Source: a bacterium (GTDB lineage: Bacteria > Myxococcota_A > Bradymonadia > Bradymonadales > Bradymonadaceae). Taken from it: 64,000 nucleotides of DNA. The stretch spans positions 1 through 64,000 of the forward strand of contig JAUIBR010000026.1 of assembly GCA_030427705.1 (NCBI GenBank), written 5' to 3'. Below, in pieces: positions 45,756-54,011 of this stretch. A program made the position numbers and the translations under genes. The notes beneath the pieces were generated by a model. The model did no database searches, was not told where the DNA came from, and saw only the letters and a list, made by a program, of their open reading frames with translations. Numbering within the stretch: the first letter of the stretch is position 1; each line of letters begins with the position of its first letter.

Positions 45756-46648
45756 AGAAACTCTTTGTTTTACTAACGCTATTGACCGCTATTCTTGCCA
45801 TAGGCTGCGAGAAAGAGGACACGCCGGCAACCGAGGGCGACGCGCCAAAAGCCGAGAGCGGAAAGACCGTCGAGGACGCGATTAAGTTCGCAAATGTCCG
45901 AGTTACGGCCTCCCAAACAACCCTTCGGATGGAGGGCTCGCCCAAGCCCAAAGACGTCGAAAAGCAGCTCGTTGACGAACTCTACAAGCTGAGTTTCTTC
46001 GACGAAGATGGCGACGTTTCGGCCAATATCAGCGTCACCTACGATATTCGCGAGATCACCAAACGCGACGGGACCAAAGCACTGGATGCCGTTGTCTTCG
46101 GCGATATCAAGACCGTTGGCCTTGAGCAGCAGCGCCGCTTCAAATCCGAAGTTCGCACGGGCAATGCGGTGGGCGAGACGAAGAACGCAACCGAGATGAT
46201 CGCCAGCGCTGTCACGAAGTTCGTGCAGCAGATTGACGCCCAAGCCCAGGTTGAAAGCGCGACACCTGAGCAATTGGTGAAGTTGATAGAAGAAGGAAAC
46301 ACCGTCACCGCGAAGAAGATGGCGATTCAGGAAGCACGCGAGCGTCAGGTCAAAGAAGCAATTCCATCGCTTCGTAAGTCGCTCGAAGATGAAGACACGG
46401 GTGTAAAGATCGCCGCGTCTGGCGCCCTTGTGACGCTGAGCGATGGGGAATCTTACTCGAAGATTATCAAGGTTGCCGAAGACCTGAGTCGGGACAAGAA
46501 CCCGGATATTCTGGCGCTCGTTTACCTCATCGGACAGATGGGAACTGACGAATCTCGCACGTACTTGGAAGCGCTCGCTGGCGCGCACCCTGCGGCTCCG
46601 GTCCGAGAGGCCGCAAAAAATGCGCTTGCGAAAAACGCCACCAAATGA
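45752..46648 (+). CDS. HEAT-like repeat lipoprotein
   Basis: 298 residues, start inside the prmC stop (ATGA). Lipobox LAIGC at residues 15-19. Residues about 40-170 are an alpha/beta domain with FANVRVTASQTTLRMEG; residues about 175-298 are HEAT-like helices (KEAIPSLRKSLEDEDTGVKIAASGALVTL, PAAPVREAAKNALAK). Periplasmic-facing lipoprotein of unknown role, made together with PrmC and the enoyl-CoA hydratase. Confidence 0.78.
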   Translation: MKKLFVLLTLLTAILAIGCEKEDTPATEGDAPKAESGKTVEDAIKFANVRVTASQTTLRMEGSPKPKDVEKQLVDELYKLSFFDEDGDVSANISVTYDIREITKRDGTKALDAVVFGDIKTVGLEQQRRFKSEVRTGNAVGETKNATEMIASAVTKFVQQIDAQAQVESATPEQLVKLIEEGNTVTAKKMAIQEARERQVKEAIPSLRKSLEDEDTGVKIAASGALVTLSDGESYSKIIKVAEDLSRDKNPDILALVYLIGQMGTDESRTYLEALAGAHPAAPVREAAKNALAKNATK

Positions 46649-47409
46649 CCGTTACCCTACGCATCGAAGATACGCATACGGCATGGGTGACCATCGATCG
46701 CCCGGATGCGTTGAACGCAGTTTCATTCGAGGTCATGGAAGCCCTCGAAGCCGCGCTGGACGCCATTGAATCAGACGACGACCTGCGTGTTGTCGTTCTA
46801 CATGGCGCAAACGGCGCCTTCATCTCGGGTGGTGACCTCAAACAATTTGCGAGCCTGGATACGGACGCCGACATCCGTGCCATGTCCCTACGTATGAAGG
46901 CCGTTTTGAGCCGCTTCGAGGCGCTTGATTGCTGGACGATCGCCTGCATTGAGGGCGACGCCTACGGTGGTGGTTGCGAGACCTTGCTGGCGATGGATAT
47001 CCGCGTCGCACACACGTCATCGCGGTTCGGATTCACCCAGGCTAAATTCAGCGTCACACCAGGTTGGGGTGGGCTAACGCGTTTAGTCGAGGCCGTTGGA
47101 GCGGGGACGGCCAAGTATTGGTTGGCGACCGCGGCCATCGTCGATGCAGAAGACGCGCTTCGCCGCGGACTTTGCCACCGAGTTGTGGATAACCCAGTTT
47201 CAGAAGTTGGTCAGCTGACCGCGCGTCTGGGCAAGCAGGACAAGACGCTGATCCGCGCAATGAAATCGGGTGTTCGGCGCGCTTGCGCAGGGCGTGAGGC
47301 GTCGATGGATGCAGAGCTTGAGGGATTTGTAGAGACGTGGCTTTCGTCCGCGCACGCAGAGAGTATCGAGCGATTCCTCAAGCGCGACCGGCTTTCCCCA
47401 TCATCATAA
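46645..47409 (+). CDS. Enoyl-CoA hydratase/isomerase family protein
   Basis: 254 residues, ATGA overlap with the preceding gene. Crotonase fold: VTIDRPDALNAVSFEVMEAL, HGANGAFISGGDLKQFA (oxyanion hole), EGDAYGGGCETLLAMDIRVAHTSSRFG, KFSVTPGWGGLTRLVEAVG. The catalytic Glu pair typical of hydratases is not clear (FSVTPGWGG in place of LGIIPGAGG-type Glu), so isomerase, hydrolase or decarboxylase activity is possible. Last gene of the operon. Its 3' end overlaps the opposing algH by 32 bp. Confidence 0.87.
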   Translation: MTVTLRIEDTHTAWVTIDRPDALNAVSFEVMEALEAALDAIESDDDLRVVVLHGANGAFISGGDLKQFASLDTDADIRAMSLRMKAVLSRFEALDCWTIACIEGDAYGGGCETLLAMDIRVAHTSSRFGFTQAKFSVTPGWGGLTRLVEAVGAGTAKYWLATAAIVDAEDALRRGLCHRVVDNPVSEVGQLTARLGKQDKTLIRAMKSGVRRACAGREASMDAELEGFVETWLSSAHAESIERFLKRDRLSPSS

Positions 47410-47989
47410 AGGTCGTCTCGTCTAGACCCAAACGGTCCAGAGCCAGGTCCCACATATTGGTTGTGGGCGGTTGAAAGACCATCTCTTCATCGAAGTCGAG
47501 GGCGAGCCAAGAGCCATCCGAAATTTCGCCTTCGAGTTGACCGGGGCCCCACCCGGCATAGCCCATGAACGGGCGGAATGCGGCGGTGCCGTCGTCGCTG
47601 AACGCTAGCCCCTGAATCGAATCGGCAGTGCCGGTTAGCTTCCAAGTGTCGTGAAACTGCATTTGAGCGCTGCTATCGAGCTCCGAGAAATCGGCTGACG
47701 TATTGCCGATAATCTCTTCATTCATGATCACCCAAAGCTGCTCGGTTCGAACGGGGCCGCCGTAGTAGACATCACGGTCGTAGCACTGCAGTCGAATGCG
47801 TTCATGCTCAAGATCGACCATCTCGAGCAGCGACCCAAAATCAAGGTCCAGTGGCCTGTTGATGATGAAGCCCATCGCACCCTCCTCATCGTGATGAATC
47901 ATGAGGATGACGGTACGTTCGAAGAGACTGTCGTCTAACTTCGGGGAAGCAATCAGGAATCCCGGCGCTAAGGTGTTTTTCAAGGACAT
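47378..47989 (-). CDS. algH: YqgE/AlgH family protein
   Basis: 203 residues from the ATG at 47989, with AGGAG 5 bases upstream; a GTG 6 bases earlier is rejected for spacing. Full-length match to the family: LAPGFLIASPKLDDSLFERTVILMIHHDEEGAMGFIINRPL, YYGGPVRTEQLWVI and FMGYAGWGPGQLEGEI. AlgH was first described as an alginate regulator in Pseudomonas; its biochemical role is unsettled. The stop codon lies within the 3' end of the convergent enoyl-CoA hydratase gene. Confidence 0.92.
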   Translation of the reverse strand: MSLKNTLAPGFLIASPKLDDSLFERTVILMIHHDEEGAMGFIINRPLDLDFGSLLEMVDLEHERIRLQCYDRDVYYGGPVRTEQLWVIMNEEIIGNTSADFSELDSSAQMQFHDTWKLTGTADSIQGLAFSDDGTAAFRPFMGYAGWGPGQLEGEISDGSWLALDFDEEMVFQPPTTNMWDLALDRLGLDETTFMMMGKAGRA

Positions 47990-48039
47990 AAACACTCCTA
48001 GAGTCAGCTACAGTCTACCCAATCCCGCCCTACAAAGCA

Positions 48040-48262
48040 CGCCTTCTCGCGCTACGCGCTCGGTGCTCAGTCGCTGCGCTCCTTCGGAGTTCGGCCTTTC
48101 GGCCTCAGAATTCGGTTCGCTTCGCTCCCTCAGAACTTAGTCGCTACGCTCCTTCGGAGTTCGGCCTCGGCCTCAGATCTTGGTTACGATCTGAGCGGCA
48201 AAGCCGCGAATTCTGAGCGAAGCGAATTCTGAGGCACGCGAAGCGATGCCGAATTCTGAGCG
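48040..48262. repeat. TTC-loop and TTTC-loop hairpin array
   Basis: Words such as CTCC-TTC-GGAG (48079-48089), GGCC-TTTC-GGCC (48093-48104), TCGCTGCGCTC and TTCTGAGCGAAGCGAA alternate over about 220 bp between algH and the sigma-54 activator gene. It contains both the upstream region of algH and the 3' side of the activator gene. Confidence 0.8.
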
Positions 48263-48273
48263 AAGCGAGCTCC

Positions 48274-49662
48274 TTACTCTTCTTTGTAGTCACGCAGTTT
48301 GTACTGAACCTTGCGCTGGCTGATGCCCAAGATGCGCGCGGTTTCTGCGCTATCTCCACCTGTGGATTCGTAGGTGGTTAGAATCGCGTACTTTTCAAGG
48401 TCGCCCAGTGTGGAACCGGGAATGCGCACATCCATACCGAATCGGCGCGTGCCAAGGAGACGGCTGCTAAAGGACGAAGGCAGGTGCTCCGTCAGGATCG
48501 TCTTTCCGGGACATAAAACCACGGCGCGTTCGACCACGTTTTGCAGCTCACGGACGTTGCCGGGCCAATCGTGGTTCTCGAGAATCGACATCACATCCGG
48601 ATGGATGTCCGAGATGTCTTTGCCGTTCTCCTTGCTGTAGACATCGACGAAATGCCGCACCAATAGTAGGATATCGGACCGACGTGACCGCATCGGCGGC
48701 GCGTTCACGTTGATGACGTTGAGGCGATAGTAGAGGTCCTCGCGGAACGTCCCGTTCGCGACTTCATCTTCCAGATTGCGGTTGGTGGCGGTCACGATGC
48801 GCACGTCCACCGTGCGTGTTTGGTTGCCACCCACACGCTCAAACTCTTTGGTTTGCAGGAAACGAAGCAGTTTCACCTGGGTGGATGGGGAGACCTCGCC
48901 AATCTCGTCGAGGAAGATCGTCCCGCCATCAGCCTCTTCGAAACGACCGCGACGTGTGGCATTTGCGCCGGTGAACGACCCTTTTTCGTGCCCAAACAAT
49001 TCACTTTCGAGCAAGGTCTCCGGAAGTGCCGCACAATGAATGGTCATAAAGGGCTTGTCGGCGCGGTTGCTGAGCTCGTGAATCTGCCGAGCCACCATCT
49101 CTTTACCCGTCCCACTCTCGCCGGTAACCAATACAGTGGCGCGGGATGGGGCGATCTGCTCGATCAGACGCAGCATATCTTGGACAGGCGCACTGCTACC
49201 GATGATTTTAGATTTAGGCGCAGGCTTTTCGGAGCGAAGCCGTTCGAGCTCACGCCGCATGTCGAGCCGTTCCAGATTGCGTGCGATGGTCAGCTCGACT
49301 GCGTCGAAGTTCAACGGCTTGGTGAGGTAGTCGTCTGCACCCGCCTTCATCGCTTCGATCGCAGTTTCCACCGACGCGAAGGCCGTCATGACAATGCTCA
49401 CCAGGTCGGGTTGCAGTTCGCGCGCCTTTTTCAAGAGCGTCACACCGTCCATCAGCGGCATCTTGAGATCAGTCAAAAGGATGTCTGGACTAACGTCTTT
49501 CAGTTGTCCCAGCGCTTTGTAGCCGTCGGCTGCTTCGAACACCTCGAATCCCTCATCGGTAAGGAGGTGGACCAGAGCAGTCCGGGCTCCTGCCTCGTCG
49601 TCGACGACAAGAATACGGGCAGATTTCTGAAAGTCGGTCACTGCGATTGGTTCGCTAGCCAT
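48274..49662 (-). CDS. NtrC-family sigma-54 response regulator
   Basis: 462 residues. Receiver domain (ARILVVDDEAGARTAL, LLTDLKMPLMDG with phospho-acceptor Asp, TKPLNF lysine), AAA+ domain (GESGTGKEMVARQIH Walker A, GHEKGSFTGAN sigma-54 loop, GGTIFLDEIGEVSP Walker B, GNVRELQNVVERAVV sensor) and a C-terminal Fis-like helix-turn-helix (DSAETARILGISQRKVQYKLRDY). It activates sigma-54 promoters when phosphorylated by the kinase immediately upstream; the two overlap by one base (TAATG). Confidence 0.95.
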   Translation of the reverse strand: MASEPIAVTDFQKSARILVVDDEAGARTALVHLLTDEGFEVFEAADGYKALGQLKDVSPDILLTDLKMPLMDGVTLLKKARELQPDLVSIVMTAFASVETAIEAMKAGADDYLTKPLNFDAVELTIARNLERLDMRRELERLRSEKPAPKSKIIGSSAPVQDMLRLIEQIAPSRATVLVTGESGTGKEMVARQIHELSNRADKPFMTIHCAALPETLLESELFGHEKGSFTGANATRRGRFEEADGGTIFLDEIGEVSPSTQVKLLRFLQTKEFERVGGNQTRTVDVRIVTATNRNLEDEVANGTFREDLYYRLNVINVNAPPMRSRRSDILLLVRHFVDVYSKENGKDISDIHPDVMSILENHDWPGNVRELQNVVERAVVLCPGKTILTEHLPSSFSSRLLGTRRFGMDVRIPGSTLGDLEKYAILTTYESTGGDSAETARILGISQRKVQYKLRDYKEE

Positions 49663-50810
49663 TAGCTTTCCTTCTTACGTTGCGGGCGAGGCAGATAGAT
49701 GGTGAACGTCGTACCGCTGCCCGGCTGAGAGTGAATGTTTATCGCACCGTCGTGTGCCAGCACGATCTTCTTAACGATCGGGAGGCCCAGGCCGGTTCCT
49801 GTAGCTTTGCTGGTGAAGAAGAGGTCGAACGCCCGGAACTGCATCGCGGGCGTCATGCCTTCACCAGAGTCAGCGACGGCGATCTCGGTGCCGGAGGGTC
49901 TATCCGTCACCGTGAGGTCGATCGTGCCTGTGTCGCCCACCGCCTCGGCGGCGTTGGTCAAAAGGTTCAAGAGTGCTTGCTTGAGTCGGTCTGCATCGCA
50001 GTAGATCTCGTCCATGGCGTCTTCGGCGTGCACGCGAAAATCGATGTTCGCAGCCTCCATCGTCGGACCCAATGTTAAGGTGATGCCTCGCAACAGGTCG
50101 CGCACGCTCTCCCATCCTGGGTGAATCTCAACCGGTTTGGCGAAGTCCATGATTTCCGAGGTCATGCTAGTAATGCGCTGAACTTCATTTCGCATCGCCC
50201 CGATGATGGCCCCGCTGGTGTCGTTCGCATCGGCACTCATCTTGCGCTCCAAGAGCGTGAGATTCAGCCCAATCGCGTTCAATGGATTTCGAATCTCATG
50301 GGCCAACCCGCTCGCAAGCGCCGCAGGAACTTTGAGCTTCATCGTCATCAGGTTGTCCCAATAGGATTGCAACATGATGGTGAGCTCAATATCGAGAATG
50401 CGGTTTACCGATTGCAGGTAGTCGTGGTGCGGGTCATCGAGTCGGTCGCAGTCCAAGATCACCACCGAAACATGCGACCGAATGATGTTCATCGCCCCGA
50501 AGACGAAGTGGGGGAGCAAACCCACTTCGACATGACGTTTGCCAATGCGTTGGTGCCGCTTGAAGTAGGCTTGGTCATAGACACCAGAGAACACGTCTTC
50601 GAGCCAGACATGGAGCGTCTTTCGAAGGCGTTCGACCTGTTCAGGACCTGAAAACACTGCCTTTGTGCGGGGGTTGGCGTTTAGTGCCTCGTAGAACGAC
50701 TCGACGATCGCAGGAAACTCAGGCGTGACGCATGGTTGCAGCTCAATGATGCGTCGCGAGTCTTCCTCGGTGAAGTTCATGTAGTCGCGGATTTCGTCGA
50801 GAACCAGCAC
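49662..50810 (-). CDS. Globin-coupled sensor histidine kinase
   Basis: 382 residues, GTG start at 50810 (an ATG at residue 11 is possible). Residues about 15-150 are a globin-coupled-sensor domain: FPAIVESFYEAL, then YFKRHQRIGKRHVEVGLLPHF, whose H93 aligns with the proximal heme histidine of HemAT-type sensors. Residues about 163-382 are the kinase: H-box ASGLAHEIRNPLNAI with H171, N-box ALLNLLTNAAEAV, G1 VADSGEGM and G2 GTGLGLPIV. No membrane segment. It should sense oxygen or another heme ligand and phosphorylate the NtrC-type partner. Preceded by a candidate sigma-54 promoter. Confidence 0.87.
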   Translation of the reverse strand: MLVLDEIRDYMNFTEEDSRRIIELQPCVTPEFPAIVESFYEALNANPRTKAVFSGPEQVERLRKTLHVWLEDVFSGVYDQAYFKRHQRIGKRHVEVGLLPHFVFGAMNIIRSHVSVVILDCDRLDDPHHDYLQSVNRILDIELTIMLQSYWDNLMTMKLKVPAALASGLAHEIRNPLNAIGLNLTLLERKMSADANDTSGAIIGAMRNEVQRITSMTSEIMDFAKPVEIHPGWESVRDLLRGITLTLGPTMEAANIDFRVHAEDAMDEIYCDADRLKQALLNLLTNAAEAVGDTGTIDLTVTDRPSGTEIAVADSGEGMTPAMQFRAFDLFFTSKATGTGLGLPIVKKIVLAHDGAINIHSQPGSGTTFTIYLPRPQRKKES

Positions 50811-50851
50811 ACCAATACCTAATCTTAAACGGCAACCAAAGCACTCCTATG

Positions 50852-50867
50852 TTCAACATCCGTGCCA
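50852..50867 (-). promoter_or_regulatory. Candidate sigma-54 promoter of the kinase-activator operon
   Basis: Read on the minus strand: TGGCACG, 4 bases, TTGAA, against the consensus TGGCACG-N4-TTGCW. The GG of the -24 box is perfect, but the -12 box has GA for GC. It ends 42 bases before the kinase GTG, which would allow the activator to control its own operon. Confidence 0.4.
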
Positions 50868-50958
50868 TACGCGAAAACACACGGGTTTCGCGGTGATCCA
50901 TGATGATCTCCAGCTTAGCCCCGCGCAGATTTTTCGTCTAACTTAAATGTGGCGAAAT

Positions 50959-51594
50959 TTATGCGCCATGTGCGGCGTCATACTCGGCGCGGAACTTCTT
51001 CCAGACTTCAGGTTTGAAGTAGGGTTTGGCCATCTCGACTGCAAAATTCGCGTCGATCTCAACTCCGCCGTAGGAGTGTTTAACCAGGGCAAGAATCAGG
51101 TAGGTGCCGTAGTAGAGCCAAGAACCGGTCTTGGACTCGACCGTCTCGAGCAGGTAGCCCTTTTGCGTCCAATATTCGAGTGTGGATGCGATGACCTTCA
51201 GCACGCGTTCCTGATAGGGAAGATACGCTTCGCGAATATCGGGTTCATCGAGCTCGCTGATGACCAGGAAGATCATTTTGGCGAGGTCTTTGTGCTTCTC
51301 CATGTAGTCGACGTAGAACGTGAAACACGCGGTAAGCGCTTCGACCGGTTGGTCCTTCATCTCGTCGAGCATGGTCTCGAGACCTTTGACCAGGCGTTGT
51401 GAGGTCAGCTCAATCGCCTCGATAAAGAGCTTTCGCTTACTGCCGAAGTAGCGGTATATCAACGCCTCGGTGATACCAGCCTCTTCGGAGATTCGCTTCG
51501 TGGTGGCGCCGTGATACGTCTCTTCAGCAAATACATGGATGGCACTACGCAGGATCTGCTTACGTCGTTCGTCTGCTGAAAGCCTTTTCGTCAC
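50959..51594 (-). CDS. TetR-family transcriptional regulator
   Basis: 211 residues, GTG start. N-terminal helix-turn-helix: RKQILRSAIHVFAEETYHGATTKRISEEAGITEALIYRYFGSKRKLF. The C-terminal ligand domain is AcrR/FadR-like in length, with an aromatic-rich pocket (SWLYYGTYLILALVKHSYGG). It is divergent from a TonB-dependent receptor gene with only 47 bp between the starts, so it probably represses it and itself. Confidence 0.92.
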   Translation of the reverse strand: MTKRLSADERRKQILRSAIHVFAEETYHGATTKRISEEAGITEALIYRYFGSKRKLFIEAIELTSQRLVKGLETMLDEMKDQPVEALTACFTFYVDYMEKHKDLAKMIFLVISELDEPDIREAYLPYQERVLKVIASTLEYWTQKGYLLETVESKTGSWLYYGTYLILALVKHSYGGVEIDANFAVEMAKPYFKPEVWKKFRAEYDAAHGA

Positions 51595-51607
51595 GGGTCA
51601 AACTCAC

Positions 51608-51625
51608 GTTTAAGTGAACACTAAC
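51608..51625. promoter_or_regulatory. Candidate TetR-type operator
   Basis: Imperfect inverted repeat GTTTAAGTGAACACTAAC (AGTG/CACT around AA, extended by GTT-A / T-AAC) in the 47-bp gap between the divergent tetR-like and receptor genes, well placed to block both promoters. Confidence 0.4.
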
Positions 51626-51641
51626 TTGGAGTTACTCCACG

Positions 51642-53924
51642 ATGCCCGTAAACGCAACATCAGCAACCCATGTGAATTCGAAAGAATGGATTGGAACGCT
51701 CGTTTTTGTCGCGGCGTTTGCGGCTCCGATGGTCGCGTTTGGTCAGGCCGAGACGCCTGAAGAGACCATGGTGACGACCACGACCCGTGCGCAGAAGCCG
51801 GTGATGGAAAGTGACCGCGCAACCACTGTGGTCGACCTCGAACAAATCAACCGTCATCAAGCCAAACGTGTTACCGACGCACTCGCCGAGCAGTCCGGAA
51901 TGATACTTCAGGAGACCAATCGCGGTGCGGGTGCACTCATTATCCGCGGGCTGATTGGGCCAGAGAATATCTACTACTTTGACGGCGTTCGATTCAGCCA
52001 ATCCACGTTTCGGACCGGGCCAAATCAATACCTCAACACCGTGGATGGATGGGCATTGCAGCGCATTGAAGTGCTGCGAGGGCCTGGCGGTGTGATGTTT
52101 GGCAGCGGTTCGATGGGCGGCGCTGTTTACATGCACCCGCATGATTTTGCGGATGAACCAGGCAATCACGCGGACGTGAAGTTTGCCGCGGAAACCGCGG
52201 ATTCCACATGGGGAGGGGCGGTCGATGCGCGTGCCCGTTACGACACGTTTGTTGTCAACGTCGGTGGCTCGTTCCGACGTCACAGCGACCTGCGTCCGGG
52301 CCAGAATGGCGGTGAGGATATCGTTGCCGCGAATCTCGACGATGGGGATTTGGCTGGCAGTGATTTCAACGAGTTCTTTCCGAGAGCCGGTTTCGGCTTG
52401 GAGCTTTCCCCGAAATCCCGTTTTCGCTTCAACTACAACGGTGGTGCAGTGATCGACGCACCGCGCGCGGACCGCATCGGCGACGGAGAATTTCGGCGGT
52501 ACACCAACCGTGATGACCTTGTGTATCTCACCTACGAGCTGCGCGGTCTCAAGCCGATTCAAAGCTTGGATATCAATCTGTCGTACCACCGTACCGATGA
52601 ACGAATCGACCGGAAGAACTGTCCGACGGAGACATCTGGAGAGCTGGAGTTCGCTATCGATCCGGTAGCGTGTGCCCGCGAAGAGCCGGCAAGTCTCGAG
52701 CGAGCGCGGTTCACGCAGGACGTCGTTGAAACGCTCGGTTCAAGCGCGTCAGTCGAGGTGTTTTCGCCATTTTCTCGACTGCGCCTGAACGCTGGAAGTG
52801 ATGTCTATGTGGATATGGTGGAGCTCTCGACACGGATCGACCGTCGGGCTCCAGATTTTGAGCCACAGGTCAGCGACCGGGGCAATTTCGTTGAAGGCTC
52901 GCACTACATCACGTTTGGTGCGTTTCTTCGTGCGGAACAAACACCGCTCTCCATTGGAAATCACGAGCTCGTCGTCAGCCTTGGTGGCCGCATCGATACC
53001 TTTGCAGCGCATGCTCCAGACGTTGCCGACCAGATTGGAGACGTCGATTACACGCATACAGGTCTGACGGGCTCGGCGAGTTTGGCCTATCTGTATTCTG
53101 ATATCTCGAATGTCTACGTGAGTTGGAATCAGGGCTTCCGCGCCCCCAACCTGCAGGAGACGACTGTATTGGGTGATACCGGCAACAACTTTGAAGTGCC
53201 TAACGACGACTTGCTTCCCGAGGAGGCAAACACGTTTGAGCTTGGGCATAAGCTGCGGCTGACGGATATCGCCAAGGCCGAGTTTGCCGCGTTTGGAACG
53301 TTCTTCTCGAACCGAATCACACGCGAAGAGACGCAGTGGGAAGGCCAGACTTCGATTGACGGAAAGCCCGTTGTTCACCGGGTGAATCGTGACACGGCCT
53401 ACAACTACGGTGCGGAGTTTTCGGCATCGACGTTCCCCATTTTCGATACGCTTGTGTATGGCAACGTCAGCTATATCGACGGCGCTGTGGAGGCCGCAGA
53501 CGAAGATGATACGTTTGACGAAGGACCGCTGCATGGCCTGTTTGGGGATGATGGCACCAATTACGAGAACCCTCGACGATTGCCGCCGATCCAGTGGGTC
53601 GGAGGAGTTCGTTGGTCGCGCTGGGGAAGCTATGTCGACCTCAGCGCGCATGGACACGGTGCACAATCGAAACTCAGCCCAGGCGATCGGTCCGATCTTC
53701 GTATCTGCGAATCACGCCCTGGGGTGCTTTATGACGAAGAAGGGCAAGACTGTCCGGGCTCGGAGGCGTGGGTCACGCTCAATCTTCGGGGTGGTTATTC
53801 TTGGCAGAAGTTCAGCGCTGACCTGGCGCTGGAAAACCTCTTGGATCAACGCTATCGCCCACATGGCTCCGGGTTCCTCGCCCCGGGATTCAATGCCATG
53901 TTGACGTTGTCGTACTCCGAGTAG
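51642..53924 (+). CDS. TonB-dependent outer membrane receptor
   Basis: 760 residues. Signal peptide (about 1-35, ending VAFGQA), then a TonB-box-like region (ETMVTTTTRAQKP). Plug domain about 45-170: RVTDALAEQSGMILQETNRGAGALIIRG, YYFDGVRFSQSTFRTGPNQYLNTVD, EVLRGPGGVMFGSGSMGGAVY. The rest is a beta-barrel ending in LENLLDQRYRPHGSGFLAPGFNAMLTLSYSE, with the last residues forming the typical terminal strand. The substrate is unknown (siderophore, cobalamin or glycan). Controlled, it appears, by the divergent TetR-like protein. Confidence 0.92.
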   Translation: MPVNATSATHVNSKEWIGTLVFVAAFAAPMVAFGQAETPEETMVTTTTRAQKPVMESDRATTVVDLEQINRHQAKRVTDALAEQSGMILQETNRGAGALIIRGLIGPENIYYFDGVRFSQSTFRTGPNQYLNTVDGWALQRIEVLRGPGGVMFGSGSMGGAVYMHPHDFADEPGNHADVKFAAETADSTWGGAVDARARYDTFVVNVGGSFRRHSDLRPGQNGGEDIVAANLDDGDLAGSDFNEFFPRAGFGLELSPKSRFRFNYNGGAVIDAPRADRIGDGEFRRYTNRDDLVYLTYELRGLKPIQSLDINLSYHRTDERIDRKNCPTETSGELEFAIDPVACAREEPASLERARFTQDVVETLGSSASVEVFSPFSRLRLNAGSDVYVDMVELSTRIDRRAPDFEPQVSDRGNFVEGSHYITFGAFLRAEQTPLSIGNHELVVSLGGRIDTFAAHAPDVADQIGDVDYTHTGLTGSASLAYLYSDISNVYVSWNQGFRAPNLQETTVLGDTGNNFEVPNDDLLPEEANTFELGHKLRLTDIAKAEFAAFGTFFSNRITREETQWEGQTSIDGKPVVHRVNRDTAYNYGAEFSASTFPIFDTLVYGNVSYIDGAVEAADEDDTFDEGPLHGLFGDDGTNYENPRRLPPIQWVGGVRWSRWGSYVDLSAHGHGAQSKLSPGDRSDLRICESRPGVLYDEEGQDCPGSEAWVTLNLRGGYSWQKFSADLALENLLDQRYRPHGSGFLAPGFNAMLTLSYSE

Positions 53925-54011
53925 CGTTCGTACTTGCCACAAGTCACCTAAATCCCTCAAAATACGGTTCCAGAACACACTTAAGTCTTTTTAGACGTAG
54001 TATTGGAACCG

